From: Actinomadura litoris
GTDB taxonomy: Bacteria; Actinomycetota; Actinomycetes; Streptosporangiales; Streptosporangiaceae
NCBI RefSeq assembly: GCF_009733595.1
Contig: NZ_WOFH01000004.1
Span: forward strand, 372,001-436,000
DNA length: 64,000 nucleotides
Reading direction: 5' to 3'
The translations under genes were made by a program, and so were the position numbers. This document shows, piece by piece, positions 43,790-53,554 of the stretch; within the stretch, counting starts at the first letter, position 1; the number at the start of each line of letters is the position of its first letter. Under the pieces are notes generated by a model. It did no database searches. It had not been told where the DNA came from and was given only the letters and a program-made list of their open reading frames with translations.

Positions 43790-45448
43790 TCAGGGGCGGG
43801 TGAGCTCGGCGCGCATCAGGTCCAGGCCCATCGGCCCGAGGTCCAGCGCCCGCCGGTGGAACTCGCGCAGGTCGAACGCGGCGCCGTCGCGCGAGCGCGC
43901 CGCCTCCCGCGCCTCCAGCCACACCCGCTCCCCCACCTTGTAGGCGATCGCCTGCGCGGGGCGCCCCAGATACCGGTCGATCTCGAACGCGATCGCCGCG
44001 TCCGGCTGCGGACCCGAGTGCGCCTTGAGGAACTCGCGGCCCAGCCCCGCGGTCCACCGCTCGCCGTCGTGGAACCCCGCCCCGGCGGGGATCTCCAACT
44101 CCAGGTGCATGCCGATGTCCAGGATGATCCGCGCCGCGCGGAACTGCTGCCCGCCCGCCAGCATCCCCAGCTTGTGCGCCGGGTCGCGGTAGTAGCCCAG
44201 CTCGTCCATCAGCCGCTCGGCGTACAGGCCCCACCCCTCGCAGTACCCCGGGTACAGCTCCCCGGCCAGCCGCCGGAACCGGTTCAGGCCCGTGTTCAGC
44301 ACGCACACCCCGAGCTGCAGGTGGTGGCCGGGGACGCCCTCGTGGAACATGGTGCCCGGCACCGTCCACGTCACGATGCCCTCGCCCGGGTCCTGCACCG
44401 TCCACCACACCGTTCCCGGACGCGACAGGTCCTCCGCCGGCGCCAGGTAGTAGATCCCCGACTCCACCGCCGGGATCCGGCAGTCGATCCGCCGCAGCGG
44501 CTCGGGGATGTCGAAGTGGACGCCGTCCAGGTCCTCGATCGCCTTGTCGGCCAGGGCCTGGATCCAGTCCCGGAACGCCTCCGCGCCGCTGATCCGGTAG
44601 GCGGGGTCGGCGTCCAGCGCGGCGCGGACCGCCGGCAGCGGCTCCCCGGGCAGGATCCGCTCGCCCGCCGCGTCCATCTCCGCCTCGATCCGCGCCAGCT
44701 CTTCCCACCCCCACGCGTAGGTCTCCTCCAGGTCCAGCGCGGTCCCGAGGAAGTCGCGCACCCCCAGCCGGTACCGGTCGGCGCCCAGCGCGTCCCGCTC
44801 CGGCGCGTGCGGCGCCAGGTCCCGCGACAGGAACTCCGCGAAGGCGCCCAGCGCCGCCGACGCCGCCGCGACCGCCGCGTCCAGCTCCCCGCGCAGCGGC
44901 CCGTCCCCGTACCCGGCGGCCAGCCCCTCCAGGTAGGCGGGGGTGTCGCGGCACTCCCGCTCGTTGCGGACGACCTGCCGCAGCGCCGCGACCCGGCCCC
45001 GCTGCCGCGCCCGCTCCAGGCTCACCCGCAGCCCCTCCAGCGCCCCCGGCAGCGCCCGCACCCGGTCGCGGACCGCGTCCCAGTCGGTGCCAGGGCCCCG
45101 GTCCAGCAGGTCGATCGCCACCCGCAGCCGCTGCAGCGGCCCGTCGATGGTCTCCAGATACCCCTCGTGCGCGCCGGCGTCGAACAGGGCCAGGTCGGTC
45201 TCCAGCCGCTCCCGCAGCACCGCCGCCGAGATCCGGTCGGATCCGGCGGCCGGGCCGGGCGCGGCGGGCGTGCTGTCCAGGCGGGCGAGGGTGGCGCGCG
45301 CGAGGTCGGCGCGCGCCGCCGGACCGTCGGGACCGTAGTCGGTCAGACGGGAGTCCTGCCCGGCGATCCCCATGATCGCCGCCTGGCACGGGTCCAGGAC
45401 GGCGAGCTCGTCCATGTAGCGGTCGGCGAGGTCATCCAGTGCGGTCAT
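43790..45448 (-). CDS. DUF885 family putative zinc metallopeptidase
   Basis: A 552-residue helical protein of the DUF885 family. The zinc-site candidates are HEGVPGHHLQ and the downstream Glu in CEGWGLYAERL. The length fits the family (550-600). There is no signal peptide. TAGCCT on the - strand (45460-45455) lies 6 nt before ATG 45448, so it is probably leaderless. Homologues are annotated as dipeptidases or carboxypeptidases; specificity is unproven. Confidence 0.9.
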   Translation of the reverse strand: MTALDDLADRYMDELAVLDPCQAAIMGIAGQDSRLTDYGPDGPAARADLARATLARLDSTPAAPGPAAGSDRISAAVLRERLETDLALFDAGAHEGYLETIDGPLQRLRVAIDLLDRGPGTDWDAVRDRVRALPGALEGLRVSLERARQRGRVAALRQVVRNERECRDTPAYLEGLAAGYGDGPLRGELDAAVAAASAALGAFAEFLSRDLAPHAPERDALGADRYRLGVRDFLGTALDLEETYAWGWEELARIEAEMDAAGERILPGEPLPAVRAALDADPAYRISGAEAFRDWIQALADKAIEDLDGVHFDIPEPLRRIDCRIPAVESGIYYLAPAEDLSRPGTVWWTVQDPGEGIVTWTVPGTMFHEGVPGHHLQLGVCVLNTGLNRFRRLAGELYPGYCEGWGLYAERLMDELGYYRDPAHKLGMLAGGQQFRAARIILDIGMHLELEIPAGAGFHDGERWTAGLGREFLKAHSGPQPDAAIAFEIDRYLGRPAQAIAYKVGERVWLEAREAARSRDGAAFDLREFHRRALDLGPMGLDLMRAELTRP

Positions 45449-45523
45449 CGCCCAAGGCTAAGGCCCAACCGCCCACTTCCGCGATCATGGATTTCGGGGG
45501 TCTCCGCGTCCCTCCGGCGGGGG

Positions 45524-46222
45524 TCAGCGGGTCTCGGCGGCCAGCCGCAGCCCCAGCCCCACCAGCACCACGCCCGACACCTGCTCCAACCGGCGCCGCA
45601 CCGCCGGGCGGCCCACCAGCCGCCGCGCCGCGCCCACCAGCCACACCACCCCGGTGTACCAGGCCAGGTCGATCGCCACCCACAGCACCGACAGCACCGC
45701 CAGCGCCAGCGGCACCGGCCACCCCTCCGGGACGAACTGCGGCAGGAACGACACCGCGAACACCCCCGCCTTCGGGTTCGCGGCGTTGGTGACCAGCCCC
45801 AGCCGGAAGCACCGCCACCCCCCGCGCGGCGCACCGCCCGTTCCCGTTCCCGCACCGGCGTTCGGGCCGGTGCCCCGGCCGGTGCCCGGGGCTGTGTCCA
45901 GGGCGCTGCCGCCGCCGGGCTCCGGTGCGGACGCGCCGCGCCGCGCCCGCCACAGCGCCCGCACCCCGAACCACACCAGTACGCCCGCGCCGACGACCCG
46001 CAACCCGTCATAGGCCAGCCGCGAGGCCACCAGCAGCGCCGACAGCCCCGCCGCGGCCGCCAGCCCCCACGCCAGCACCCCCGCCTCGTTGCCCAGCACC
46101 GCCGCCATCCCCGCGCGCCGCCCCGACCGCGCCGACTCCCGCATGATCACGACCGTGCTCGGGCCGGGCGCCACCGCGATCAGCACCGCCGCACCCGCAA
46201 AAGCCACCAAACTCTCCAGCAT
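45524..46222 (-). CDS. LysE/RhtB family amino-acid exporter
   Basis: A 232-residue membrane protein with six likely helices. The family start AGAAVLIAVAPGPSTVVIMR and NAANPKAGVFAVSFLPQFV are diagnostic. A Gly/Thr/Ala-rich insert (about residues 103-131, low complexity) lengthens the central cytoplasmic loop. ATG 46222 with GGGGTG upstream. The exported substrate (amino acid or amine) is not determined. Confidence 0.93.
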   Translation of the reverse strand: MLESLVAFAGAAVLIAVAPGPSTVVIMRESARSGRRAGMAAVLGNEAGVLAWGLAAAAGLSALLVASRLAYDGLRVVGAGVLVWFGVRALWRARRGASAPEPGGGSALDTAPGTGRGTGPNAGAGTGTGGAPRGGWRCFRLGLVTNAANPKAGVFAVSFLPQFVPEGWPVPLALAVLSVLWVAIDLAWYTGVVWLVGAARRLVGRPAVRRRLEQVSGVVLVGLGLRLAAETR

Positions 46223-46299
46223 CACCCCATGCTGCCCATCGCCACCCACCCCCGCAACGCATAAAACCGCCCCACAACGCGCCGCGACCGGGGAAGCGC

Positions 46300-47067
46300 T
46301 CAGACGGGACCGCCACCGTCATCGCCGCCCCCACCCGGAGACGTCGGCGGCGCCGTCGGCGGCAGCGACGGCGACGGCTCCGGCGGACTCACCGGCGGCG
46401 GCGTCGTCGGCGACGCCGGACCCGGCGAGGGCACCCGCACCGTCGGCGTCGGCTCCGGCGGCAGCGGCGGCGGCTCCTCCACCTCCGGCTGGCACGCGAA
46501 CAGCACCCCCATCAGCACCGCCAGCACCAGCAGCACCGCCGCCAACCCCAGCACCGCCCGCACCATGCTCCGCTCCGGCGGCCGCTCCCCCACCGGCACC
46601 GGACCCGCCTCCACCGGCGGCGGAACCGGACGATCCAACGCCGGCTCCCCCGACCCCAGCCAGTGCGGCTGGAACCCCGGCCCCCGGCGCCGCCCCCACC
46701 GGCCCCGCGACGCCCCCAGCAGCACCGGCTCCAGAAAACGCTCCGCCCCCGCCCGCTCCGCCTCGTACACCGTCGCCACCCACGGCGCCGGCCCCTCCGG
46801 CTGCGCCGCCACCACCGGAGCCGGACCCCCGGGCACCGGCGCCACCGGCCCGCCCCGCCCCGGCACCGCCGCGTTGATCGCCGCCCGGAACCGGTCCCGC
46901 GCCGCCGCGTCACCCGCCGCGCCCCGGTTCAGCACCGCCACACTCGCCCGCCGCCCCTGCCCGTCCACCCCCAGGAACACGATGCCCGCCGCCGTCTCCG
47001 ACAGGCGCGCCGACAGGCGGTAGGGGCCAAGCTGAGCGGGATCACCCGGGGGCAACGGCCTCGACAT
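46300..47067 (-). CDS. Membrane protein with kinase N-lobe-like domain (pseudokinase-like)
   Basis: 255 residues. The N-terminus LGPYRLSARLSETAAGIVFLG resembles the glycine-rich start of actinobacterial Ser/Thr kinases, but the loop lacks the GxGxxG pattern and the protein ends before any HRD or DFG motif. Residues about 100-165 are Pro/Arg-rich. One membrane helix lies at about 168-192 (AVLGLAAVLLVLAVLMGVLF), followed by an outside tail of about 60 residues rich in Pro, Ser and Thr. TAGTGT on - lies 6 nt before ATG 47067, so it is leaderless. It is divergent from moxR and may sense or scaffold; this is speculative. Confidence 0.75.
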   Translation of the reverse strand: MSRPLPPGDPAQLGPYRLSARLSETAAGIVFLGVDGQGRRASVAVLNRGAAGDAAARDRFRAAINAAVPGRGGPVAPVPGGPAPVVAAQPEGPAPWVATVYEAERAGAERFLEPVLLGASRGRWGRRRGPGFQPHWLGSGEPALDRPVPPPVEAGPVPVGERPPERSMVRAVLGLAAVLLVLAVLMGVLFACQPEVEEPPPLPPEPTPTVRVPSPGPASPTTPPPVSPPEPSPSLPPTAPPTSPGGGGDDGGGPV

Positions 47068-47277
47068 GACGCAACACTAACAACCACCCCCGACCCGCCG
47101 CCCCGACCAGCGCCCCGACCCGCACAGACCGGAACCGGACCGACGCCAGACCGGCACCAGCCCCCCACCGGGAACCGATCACCCGCAACACGCAGTTATC
47201 CCTCACGAACGGGTACAAGTGATCGCGTAGGGTCGTAACGCGCCCGCCCCGCACCCGGGAGCACCGCCGGCACCGCA

Positions 47278-47311
47278 GTCACCGCACCGTCACCGCACCA
47301 GTCACCGCACC
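47278..47311. repeat. Three GTCACCGCACC direct repeats upstream of moxR
   Basis: GTCACCGCACC at 47278-47288, 47289-47299 and 47301-47311 (11, then 12 bp apart), 40 bp before the moxR start. It lies in the 283-bp divergent region between the pseudokinase-like gene and moxR. The rest of that region is GC-rich, apart from CGCAGTTATCCCTCACG near 47191, and shows no clear promoter. Confidence 0.6.
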
Positions 47312-47350
47312 GCCCCAGGACCACTCCGAGGACACCGAGGGACACCTGAG

Positions 47351-48363
<1,013 letters not shown>

Positions 48364-48367
<4 letters not shown>

Positions 48368-49488
48368 ACCCCCGCGGGCGCCACACACCGGGAACCGGAC
48401 GACACGGGACACGGCGCGGAACACGCCGCGGCGCGCACCGCGGCGCCGACGGCGCCGACATCGCCCGCCTCGCCCCCGAACGCACCCTCCGCCGCCTCGA
48501 ACTCCAGGTCACCCGCCGCCTGGACGGCCTCCTCAACGGCGAACACCTCGGCCTCCTCCCCGGCCCCGGCACCGAACTCGCCGAAGCCCGCCTCTACCAG
48601 CCCGGCGAGGACGACGTCCGCTTCATGGACTGGGCCGTCACCGCCCGCACCACCACCCCCCACGTCCGCGACCTCATCGCCGACCACGAACTCGAAGCCT
48701 GGGCCCTGGTCGACCTCACCCCCAGCATGGACTTCGGCACCACCACCCTCGTCAAACGCGACCTCGCCGTCGCCGCCCTCGCCGCCGTCGGATTCCTCAC
48801 CGTCCGCCTCGGCGACCGCGCCGGCGCCTACCTCCTGCACCGCGACGGCCTGCGCCGCCACCCCGCCCGCACCGGCAAGGCCGCCCTCTACGCCCTCCTC
48901 CAAGCCGTCCTGGACGCCCCCACCAGCGCCCCCGGCGCCACCGAGACCTCCCTCACCACCGCCATGACCGGCGCCCGCTCCGGCCTCAGCACCCGCACCG
49001 CCCCCGGCGCCGCCCGCCACGGCGACCTCGCCGCCGCCATCACCGCCCTGGACCGCGGCCAGACCCGCCGCGGCCTGCGCGTCCTCATCTCCGACTTCCT
49101 CGCCCCCCTCGACGAGGGAACCGGATCCGACACCGCACCGCCCCCCTGGGAACGGCCCCTGCGCCGCCTCGCCGCCCGCCACCAGGTCCTCGCCATCGAG
49201 ATCATCGACCCCCGCGAACTCGACCTCCCCGACGTCGGACTCGTCGAGATGACCGACCCCGAGACCGGCACCGTCCACGAGATCGTCCTCAACCGCCGCG
49301 TCCGCGAACGCTACGCCGCCGCGGCCGCCGCCCAACGCGACCGCACCCGCGCCGCCCTCCGCCGCGGCGGCGCCCACCACCTCGTCCTGCGCACCGACCG
49401 CGACTGGATCACCGACATCGCCCGCTTCGCCCTCCGCCAGCGCCGCGCCGCCGGACGCCCCGTCACCCCCACGGGAGCGCGCCCATGA
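48364..49488 (+). CDS. DUF58 domain protein
   Basis: A 374-residue protein with a basic N-terminus (RHTPGTGRHGTRRGTRRG) and the DUF58 core, including LYQPGEDDVRFMDWAVTART, the WALVDLTPSMDFGT segment that resembles a vWA MIDAS start and LRVLISDFLAPL. No membrane helix is visible, unlike many DUF58 proteins. ATG 48364 overlaps the moxR stop (ATGA). It is a likely adaptor between the MoxR ATPase and the vWA protein. Confidence 0.93.
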
Positions 49489-50432
49489 CCTTCCTGTCAC
49501 CCGAACGCCTCTGGCTGCTGTCCCTCGCGCCGCTGCTCGCCGCCGCCTACGTCCTGATGCAGCTGCGCCGCCGACAGCACACCGTCCGCTTCACCAACCT
49601 CGCCCTGCTCGCCCAGGTCGCCCCACGCCGCCCCGGCTGGCGCCGGCACGTCGCCGCCGCCCTGTTCCTCATCATGATCGTCCTGATGATGATCGGGTTC
49701 GCGCGGCCCGCCAGCTCCGTCAAGGTCCCCCGCGACCGCGCCACCATCATGGTCGCCGTCGACGTGTCCCTGTCCATGATGGCCCGCGACGTCGCCCCCT
49801 CCCGCTTCGACGCCGCCAAGAACGCCGCCAAGACCTTCATCCGCGAACTCCCCTCCCGCTTCAACGTCGGCGTCGTCTCCTTCGCCGGCAACGCCAACCT
49901 CGTCGCCGCCCCCACCGCCGACCGCGACGCCGCCATCGCCTCCCTCGACCAGCTCGTCCTCGCCAAACGCACCGCCATCGGCGAGGCCGTCTTCACCTCC
50001 CTGCAAGGCGTGCGGACCTTCGACGCCCAGGCCAGCCAGGACCCCCCGCCCGCCCACATCGTCCTGCTGTCCGACGGCGACAACACCACCGGACGCACCG
50101 TCCAGGAGGCCATCGACGCCAGCCGCGCCGCGCACGTCCCCGTCTCCACCATCGCCTTCGGCACCCCCTACGGCACCGTCGACATCGAAGGCGAGACCAC
50201 CAGCGTCTCGGTCAACAAGGAGACCCTCAAGACCCTCGCCGACAGCACCCAGGGCAAGGCCTACGAGGCCGCCGACGCCGGGCAGCTCGACGAGGTCTAC
50301 GCCAACATCGGCAGCTCCCTCGGCTTCACCACCGAGCACCGCGACATCGCCGCCCGCTATACCGGCCTCGCGCTGCTGTTCGCCCTCGCCGCCGGCGGCG
50401 CGTCCCTCGCCTGGTTCTCCCGCCTCCCCTGA
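49485..50432 (+). CDS. vWA-domain membrane protein (BatA-like)
   Basis: A 315-residue protein with two N-terminal membrane helices (about residues 8-25 and 55-73), a vWA domain facing outside or inside between them and a C-terminal helix (about 291-310). The metal site is DVSLSM, with Thr in KRTAIGEAV and Asp in LLSDGDNTTG. ATG 49485 overlaps the DUF58 stop (ATGA). This completes a MoxR/DUF58/vWA unit of the type found in many actinobacteria, whose clients are mostly unknown. Confidence 0.94.
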   Translation: MTFLSPERLWLLSLAPLLAAAYVLMQLRRRQHTVRFTNLALLAQVAPRRPGWRRHVAAALFLIMIVLMMIGFARPASSVKVPRDRATIMVAVDVSLSMMARDVAPSRFDAAKNAAKTFIRELPSRFNVGVVSFAGNANLVAAPTADRDAAIASLDQLVLAKRTAIGEAVFTSLQGVRTFDAQASQDPPPAHIVLLSDGDNTTGRTVQEAIDASRAAHVPVSTIAFGTPYGTVDIEGETTSVSVNKETLKTLADSTQGKAYEAADAGQLDEVYANIGSSLGFTTEHRDIAARYTGLALLFALAAGGASLAWFSRLP

Positions 50433-50504
50433 CCCGCGCGGCCGGGCCGGCGGCGGGCCGGGTGTGGCGCCGGGACGTCCGGGACGCTGATACGGTCGGC
50501 CGAC

Positions 50505-51149
50505 GTGGGGGAACACTACTTCGCCGAGCGGCCCGGCGCCGCCGCCCGACGCCGCACCGTCGACCTGGTCCTGCCCGACCTGCACCTGCGGCTCGCCACC
50601 GACAGCGGCATGTTCTCACCCGACCGCGTCGACCCCGGCACCCGCGTCCTGCTGGAGACCGTCCCCCCTCCCCCGCCCACCGGCGACCTCCTCGACCTCG
50701 GCTGCGGGTACGGGCCCATCGCCCTCACCATGGCGAGCCGCTCGCCGCAGGCGAGCGTATGGGGGGTTGATGTGAACCAGCGTGCTCTGGAGATCGCGGA
50801 GGAGAATGCCACCGCCGCCGGCCTTGACAATGTAAAGTTCAGGGCGGCGGACGACGTCAGCCCCGACCTGCGCTTCGCCGCGATCTGGTCCAACCCCCCG
50901 ATCCGCATCGGCAAGGCCGCCCTGCACGGCCTCCTGCTCGCCTGGCTCCCCCGCCTCGCCCCCGGCGGCGCCGCGCACCTCGTCGTCCAGAAGCACCTCG
51001 GCTCCGACTCCCTCCAGCGCTGGCTGGACGCCCAGGGCCACCGCACCACCCGGATCGCGTCCCGCTCCGCCTACCGCGTCCTGCGCGTCGACGCCCCCTC
51101 CCCCACCGCGCCGAGCGCCGCGTCCACCACGGAAGGCCCCACCCGATGA
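50505..51149 (+). CDS. RsmC-like SAM-dependent methyltransferase
   Basis: A 214-residue methyltransferase of the RsmC/MTS family: motif I LLDLGCGYGPIALTMA, acidic VWGVDVNQRALEIAEENA and the catalytic-loop WSNPPIRIGK (NPPx, typical of N-methylation of G in rRNA). It has only the catalytic half of E. coli RsmC. GTG 50505 follows TACGGT by 8 nt. Codons for about residues 85-115 (50758-50845) are strikingly AT-richer than the rest (GTATGG, CGTGCT, CTTGACAATGTAAAG). The stop overlaps the SpoU gene (ATGA). Confidence 0.9.
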   Translation: MGEHYFAERPGAAARRRTVDLVLPDLHLRLATDSGMFSPDRVDPGTRVLLETVPPPPPTGDLLDLGCGYGPIALTMASRSPQASVWGVDVNQRALEIAEENATAAGLDNVKFRAADDVSPDLRFAAIWSNPPIRIGKAALHGLLLAWLPRLAPGGAAHLVVQKHLGSDSLQRWLDAQGHRTTRIASRSAYRVLRVDAPSPTAPSAASTTEGPTR

Positions 51150-51697
51150 CCGCCCCCGACCCCGCCCCGCAGCGCCGCCAGCTGCGCCCCACCGACGTCA
51201 AGCGCCTCAACCGCGAGTGGCGCCGCCGCGCCGGCGACCGCCTCGACCTGCTCGTGGAGTCGGTCACCCAGCCGTTCAACATCGGCTCCATCGTCCGCAG
51301 CGCCGCCGTGTTCGGCGTCGAGCGCCTCTGGCTCGCCGGGAACGCCACACCCCCCACCCACCGCAACGCCACCAAGACCGCCCTCGGCACCGAACGCCTC
51401 ATCGCCTGGGAGCACGCCGGCACCGCCGCCGAGGCCGCCGCCGCCGTCCGCGCGCAGGGGCTGCGGCTGGTCGCCGTCGAACTCACCGGCGACGCCGTCC
51501 CCCTGCACGAGGCGCCCCTGGACGGCGACGTCTGCCTCGCCGTCGGCGGCGAGGACCACGGCTGCTCCCCCGCCCTGCTCGCCGCCGCCGACGCCGTCGC
51601 CTACATCCCCCAGCCCGGACGCGTCGGATCCCTCAACGTCGCCGTCGCCGCCGCCCTCGCCCTCGCCGAGGCCCGCCGCCGCGAATGGACCGGCTGA
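51146..51697 (+). CDS. TrmH/SpoU family RNA 2'-O-methyltransferase
   Basis: A 183-residue SPOUT methyltransferase. Motif 1 is FNIGSIVRSAAVFG, motif 2 LAVGGEDHGCS and motif 3 IPQPGRVGSLNVAVAAALAL, which form the knot that binds SAM. It lacks an N-terminal substrate domain, like TrmL or the tRNA TrmH group. Coupled to the upstream RsmC-like gene by ATGA, so an rRNA/tRNA-modification operon is likely. Confidence 0.93.
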   Translation: MTAPDPAPQRRQLRPTDVKRLNREWRRRAGDRLDLLVESVTQPFNIGSIVRSAAVFGVERLWLAGNATPPTHRNATKTALGTERLIAWEHAGTAAEAAAAVRAQGLRLVAVELTGDAVPLHEAPLDGDVCLAVGGEDHGCSPALLAAADAVAYIPQPGRVGSLNVAVAAALALAEARRREWTG

Positions 51698-51743
51698 CCC
51701 CTCCCCCGCCGTGATCCGCCCGGCACCGGGTTACGATCACCCC

Positions 51744-51767
51744 GTGCTGTTCCCGCCTCGCGCCTAG
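51744..51767 (+). CDS. Putative 7-codon leader peptide (MLFPPRA)
   Basis: GTG 51744 to TAG 51765-51767 encodes MLFPPRA. TACGAT (51732-51737) lies 6 nt upstream, so the leader peptide would start the transcript. A nested hairpin begins at its stop codon, and an MFS-type gene (now a pseudogene) follows 90 bp later. The Pro-Pro-Arg run would slow ribosomes, as in drug-responsive attenuators. No experimental support; based on arrangement only. Confidence 0.4.
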   Translation: MLFPPRA

Positions 51768-51809
51768 GACGCCTCCGCACCGGCCCGCCAAGCCGGTGAC
51801 CCGGCGTCC
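51767..51809 (+). promoter_or_regulatory. Nested hairpin, candidate attenuator
   Basis: GGACGCC (51767-51773) pairs with GGCGTCC (51803-51809). Inside it CACCGGC (51778-51784) pairs with GCCGGTG (51792-51798) around a 7-nt loop. It starts at the leader-peptide stop codon and precedes the MFS pseudogene (start 51857), which suggests translation-coupled attenuation of a drug exporter. Confidence 0.5.
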
Positions 51810-51856
51810 ACGCAACCCGCCCGCGCCCGCGCGGGCCTCCCCGGAGAACACGCACC

Positions 51857-52213
51857 GTGGCCCCCACAGCCGCCCCCTCGGGGGCACCGTCCTACGCGGC
51901 CCTCCTGCGCACCCCGCACGCCTCCCACACCTTCGGCGCGGCGCCGCTGGGCCGCCTGTCCTACGGGACGGTCTTCCTCTCCCTCACCCTCACCTGCACC
52001 GGCGCCACCGGCTCCTACACCTCCGCCGGCGCCCTCATCGCCCTGTCGGCCTCACCGCCGCGCTGCCGTCACCGCCCCGCGCCGCGCTCATCGACCGGCA
52101 CGGGCCCCGCCGCGCGCTCCCCCCATGGCCGCCGCCTACACCCTCACCCTCGCCGCCCTCCCCGCCGCCCTCCTCCTCGGAGTTGCCGGAACGGCAACAA
52201 AAATTGCCGGAAA
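51857..52213 (+). pseudogene. Truncated, frame-shifted MFS transporter gene
   Basis: From GTG 51857 the protein reads SYAALLRTPHASHTFGAAPL and LSYGTVFLSLTLTCTGATGS, then the frame changes near 52048 (LIALS, where one T seems missing) to GLTAALPSPPRAALIDRHGP and again near 52123 (one base missing before ATGGCC) to MAAAYTLTLAALPAALLLGV. Reading across these gives the first helices of an MFS exporter; the coding signal ends near 52213, so about three quarters of the gene is lost. TTGCCGGAA repeats (52183-52191 and 52204-52212) lie at the end point. Confidence 0.75.
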
Positions 52214-52289
52214 GCCGCCCCGGCCGCGACCATCGGAGGGACCGGGGGCCCACGCCGTGAGCCCGCGACCTCACGCCAAGGAGACCACC

Positions 52290-52973
52290 GTGACCGAAGA
52301 GACCGTCGGCGAGCAGACCCCGGCCGGGGACGGCGCCGACCCGGCCGAGTTCTGGGACGCCCGCTACGCCGAGAGCGACCGGATCTGGAGCGGCGACCCC
52401 AACATCGTCCTCGTCCGCGAGACGGCGGCGCTGCCGCCCGGCACCGCCCTGGACCTCGGCTGCGGCGAGGGCGCCGACGCCGTCTGGCTCGCCGGACGCG
52501 GCTGGCGCGTCACCGCCACCGACGTCTCCCGCGTCGCGCTGGAGCGCGCCGCCCGGCACGCCGCCGACGCCGGGGTCGCCGACCGCGTCGACCTCCAGCG
52601 GCACGACCTCGCCGTGTCCTTCCCCGCCGGGACCTACGACCTGGTCTCCGCGCAGTTCCTGCACTCCCCCGCCCCGCTGCCGCGCGAGGAGGTCCTGCGC
52701 GCCGCCGCGGCCGCCGTCGCGCCCGGCGGCACCCTGCTGATCACCGGGCACGCCGGGCTGCCGCCCTGGGAGCAGCACGAGCACGGCCACGAGCACGGCC
52801 ACGGCCACCACGCCGTCGACCTGCCCACGCCCGAGGAGGTCCTGGCGTCCCTGCGGCTCCCGGAGGGGGAGTGGGAGGTCCAGCTCGCCGAGGAGCACCC
52901 GCGCGTCCAGAACGGACCCGACGGCAGGCCCGCCACCCGCACCGACAACGTCCTCAAACTCCGCCGCCTCTGA
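52290..52973 (+). CDS. Class I SAM-dependent methyltransferase
   Basis: A 227-residue methyltransferase with FWDARYAESDRIWSG (typical of thiopurine/tellurite-type small-molecule methyltransferases), motif I ALDLGCGEGADAVWLAGRG, ATDVSRVAL and VSAQFLHSP. A His-rich loop, HEHGHEHGHGHH, lies at about residues 158-169 and could bind metal. AAGGAG (52278-52283) is 6 nt before GTG 52290. The substrate is unknown. Confidence 0.9.
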   Translation: MTEETVGEQTPAGDGADPAEFWDARYAESDRIWSGDPNIVLVRETAALPPGTALDLGCGEGADAVWLAGRGWRVTATDVSRVALERAARHAADAGVADRVDLQRHDLAVSFPAGTYDLVSAQFLHSPAPLPREEVLRAAAAAVAPGGTLLITGHAGLPPWEQHEHGHEHGHGHHAVDLPTPEEVLASLRLPEGEWEVQLAEEHPRVQNGPDGRPATRTDNVLKLRRL

Positions 52974-52987
52974 CCGGGGCGGGCCGG

Positions 52988-53545
52988 TCAGCCGGCGGCG
53001 GCCTCGCGGCGGGCGCGCAGCGCGCGGACCCGGCCCCGGGACGCGCACGCCGGCGAGGGGCACCAGCGGCGCCGCCCCGGCGGGTCGGTGAACACGCCCC
53101 GGCAGTCGGGCTCCGGGCAGACCTTCAGCGCGCGGCGGTCCGCGCCGGTCAGGTGGTCGGCGGCCTGCCGGGCGATCCGCGCCAGGGCGGCGAGCGTGGT
53201 CGCGGGCGGCTCGCGCCGCAGCCGCCCGCCGGCGACGAACCGGATCGGCTCCTCGTGCCCGGCCAGGAACCCCTCCAGCGCGGCGACGGCGTCCCGGGGC
53301 GGCGGGTCCTCCCGCACGGCCGCCAGGGCCAGCACCCGCAGCATCTCCCGGACGCCCACCGCCGCCTCCAGATCCGCGGCGGCGGGCGGGGCCTGCGGGG
53401 CCAGGTCGCAGCGCTCCAGCCACAGCGCCAGCCGCCCGGGGTCGCCGATCCGCTCCACCGGCGCCGCGCTGAAGCTGCGGCCCTTGGTGGCGAGCAGGTC
53501 CAGCCACACCGCGCCGCAGTCGAAGCGGAACTCCTCCGTCCCCAT
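52988..53545 (-). CDS. CGNR zinc-finger (ABATE domain) transcriptional regulator
   Basis: A 185-residue regulator: N-terminal ABATE-like ligand domain (DCGAVWLDLLATKG) and C-terminal CGNR zinc finger with VCPEPDCRGVFTDPPGRRRW and CPSPACASRGRVRAL, in which SRGR replaces the GNR consensus. TACACT on - (53557-53552) is 6 nt before ATG 53545. That -10 overlaps the first of two GTAACG-N7-CGTTAC operators, so autorepression is likely. It faces the CMD/phosphotriesterase pair, its probable target. Confidence 0.92.
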   Translation of the reverse strand: MGTEEFRFDCGAVWLDLLATKGRSFSAAPVERIGDPGRLALWLERCDLAPQAPPAAADLEAAVGVREMLRVLALAAVREDPPPRDAVAALEGFLAGHEEPIRFVAGGRLRREPPATTLAALARIARQAADHLTGADRRALKVCPEPDCRGVFTDPPGRRRWCPSPACASRGRVRALRARREAAAG

Positions 53546-53554
53546 CCCGCGAGT

